Assembly (NCBI GenBank): GCA_020634245.1
Contig: JACKCC010000005.1
Span: 1 to 7,034, forward strand
From: Ardenticatenaceae bacterium
GTDB lineage: Bacteria; Chloroflexota; Anaerolineae; Promineifilales; Promineifilaceae
Direction: 5' to 3'
Length of the DNA stretch: 7,034 bases
The number at the start of each line of letters is the position of its first letter. The first letter of the stretch is position 1. Below the pieces are notes generated by a model. The model searched no databases, had not been told where the DNA came from, and saw nothing but the letters and a program-made list of their open reading frames with translations. The translations under genes were made by a program, and so were the position numbers. This document shows positions 5,947 through 7,034 of the stretch, piece after piece.

Positions 5947-5952
5947 AAAGGA
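5947..5952 (+). promoter_or_regulatory. Ribosome binding site deciding the YHYH start at 5959
   Basis: AAAGGA lies 6 nt before the ATG at 5959. The frame stays open upstream to 5866 inside the preceding gene, but only 5959 has a ribosome binding site and begins a twin-arginine signal peptide, so it is the real start. Confidence 0.88.
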
Positions 5953-5958
5953 ACCCTT

Positions 5959-6966
5959 ATGAAACTTTCCCGAAGAGACTTCCTCCGTTTATCTGCCCTG
6001 GGGCTTGGCAGTGCCCTTGTCACGGCTTGTGGCCTGGACAAGGCCGTACTCACCCCCGACTCAACGGCCGTATCAACCCGTACCCCCCTTGCACCGACGC
6101 AAATACGGCCGTTTCCCACCGCAACCTCGCCGTCAGAGATTCTACATGGCATGGGCTTTGCTGCCTTTGCAGGCAAAGTCAAAACCTATCAGGATGCGCA
6201 GTATCTCTACGTCGAATCCGATGGCATGCCCAGCCACCCGATGATGATCGGCATTACCAGTTGGCAGCAGCAGGTACCCCTGCCGCAGTTCTATATAGGT
6301 AACAACGCCTGGCGAATTCCGCTCAACCCGGTTATCGCCGAGAATCCAATTTCTGCGCAAACAAATCTATATCGTGGGGCGATTGCCTTAGCCGTGAACG
6401 GCGTCCCCATCTTCAACGCCCTCAACAATCGCGGCGATGATGCTTATCTCGCAGGCGAACTGGATGAATGGGGCGGTCACGCCGGACGCGCCGATGATTA
6501 TCACTATCACGTGGCGCCCTTGCACCTGCAAGAACTGGTCGGCGTTGGTTCACCCATCGCCTACGCCCTCGATGGCTTCCCCATCTATGGCTCAACCGAA
6601 CCCGACGGCTCGCCGATGGCGGAGTTGGATCAATTCAACGGACATTTCGATGCCAACGGCAGCTACCATTATCACGGGACGAACACCTATCCCTACATCA
6701 ACGGGGGGATGCGTGGCGTCGTCACTGTCCAGAACGAACAGATCGAGCCGCAGCCGCGTACCACGCCGATCCGTCCCTATTTACAGCCGCTAAAAGGGGC
6801 AGTCATTACCGATTTTCAGGAGTTGGGCGATGGTGCCTACTCGCTGGAATACACGCGCAACGGACAAAAAGCCTATGTCAATTACCGCGTCACGGACAAT
6901 ACCTATATCTTTGAATTTCTGGATGCCGCTGGCAACAAAACCACAGAAACGTATACTACCCAATGA
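5959..6966 (+). CDS. YHYH-domain protein, Tat-type lipoprotein
   Basis: A 335-residue exported protein. The N-terminus has a twin-arginine motif (SRRDFLRL, residues 4-11), a hydrophobic stretch and a VTAC lipobox with C24, so it is predicted to be exported folded through Tat and then lipid-anchored. A Thr/Pro-rich tether (31-58) follows. The YHYH domain spans about 80-260, with the name-giving YHYH at 181-184 in a WGGHAGRADDYHYH stretch, DGFPIYG at 205-211, and a second YHYH at 236-239 in GSYHYHG, then YPYINGGMRG. The paired histidine clusters suggest a metal site, but no activity is established for this family as far as I know. The tail (about 280-335) is a short charged/aromatic segment. 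It starts 17 nt after the PEBP fusion gene and is certainly in the same operon; from memory, PEBP and YHYH genes are found together elsewhere. No hairpin terminator follows, so the operon may continue into the next CDS. Confidence 0.92.
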   Translation: MKLSRRDFLRLSALGLGSALVTACGLDKAVLTPDSTAVSTRTPLAPTQIRPFPTATSPSEILHGMGFAAFAGKVKTYQDAQYLYVESDGMPSHPMMIGITSWQQQVPLPQFYIGNNAWRIPLNPVIAENPISAQTNLYRGAIALAVNGVPIFNALNNRGDDAYLAGELDEWGGHAGRADDYHYHVAPLHLQELVGVGSPIAYALDGFPIYGSTEPDGSPMAELDQFNGHFDANGSYHYHGTNTYPYINGGMRGVVTVQNEQIEPQPRTTPIRPYLQPLKGAVITDFQELGDGAYSLEYTRNGQKAYVNYRVTDNTYIFEFLDAAGNKTTETYTTQ

Positions 6967-7010
6967 TTTGTCGTTTGAATGGGCGGCTGTAAGGGGAAAT
7001 GGAATGTAGC

Positions 7011-7034
7011 ATGCGTAAAGTAATATTGAACTCC
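7011..7034 (+). CDS. 5' end of a further CDS (partial, runs off the window)
   Basis: Eight codons are visible, reading MRKVILNS, open to the window edge. The basic start followed by hydrophobic residues fits the beginning of a signal peptide. An in-frame ATG at 6999 (MECSMRK) is an alternative start; AAGGGG at 6991-6996 is too near 6999 and rather far from 7011. The first 18 nt closely resemble those of the PEBP lipoprotein gene (ATGCGTAAA, T for T in the following TAAT), so a paralogous lipoprotein is possible. It follows the YHYH stop by 44 nt on the same strand. Confidence 0.42.

Noticed and set aside
6156..6178. Hairpin CTTTGCTGC / GCAG-G-CAAAG inside the YHYH gene
   Set aside because: It has a bulge, lies in coding sequence (FAAFAGKV region), and has no T-run; probably incidental to codon choice.
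5568..6302. Plus-strand open frame of 244 codons across the lipoprotein junction
   Set aside because: It lies out of frame over two well-supported genes and its translation is Pro/Arg-rich low-complexity sequence typical of a shadow frame in GC-rich DNA.

Overview
The window looks like a chromosomal segment of a free-living bacterium, most probably a member of the Chloroflexota (Anaerolineae or a related class). This is inferred from protein style: a secreted Pro-linker protein with a GYWK..HPEAWP module, lipoproteins with LTAC/VTAC lipoboxes, a small Cys-containing protein of a kind I associate with this phylum, and moderate GC. No rRNA, tRNA, transposase, CRISPR array or phage gene is visible.

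Layout. 1-263 is non-coding, with a degenerate repeat-like stretch at the left edge. 264-1203 (+) holds a small four-cysteine protein of unknown function and a CoA-type Nudix hydrolase, separated by a 43-nt gap that contains a hairpin. 1204-1421 is a leader region with a perfect 18-bp inverted repeat. 1422-2246 (+) encodes a secreted two-domain protein. 2247-2419 is a convergent intergenic region with two terminator-type hairpins. 2420-4334 (-) is a two-component pair, a multi-membrane-span HisKA_3 histidine kinase followed 1 nt later by a NarL/LuxR-type response regulator. 4335-4600 is a divergent control region carrying a perfect 20-bp palindrome and many TCATG/CATGA words. 4601-6966 (+) is a two-gene lipoprotein operon: a PEBP/YbhB-like domain fused to a second C-terminal domain, then a Tat-type lipoprotein with two YHYH motifs. 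The 5' end of another CDS begins at the right edge.

How the genes may work together. The kinase/regulator pair and the PEBP-YHYH operon are divergent around a palindrome-rich spacer. The simplest model is that the regulator controls its own operon and/or the two surface lipoproteins. Both lipoproteins are predicted to be exported and lipid-anchored, the second already folded through Tat, so an extracytoplasmic binding or metal-related role is plausible but unproven.

The most unusual signal outside gene content is the 8-bp palindrome ACGGCCGT. It occurs seven times in 7 kb, in coding regions in two different reading frames and once in an intergenic hairpin. This points to a DNA-level motif, comparable in kind to HIP1 of cyanobacteria.
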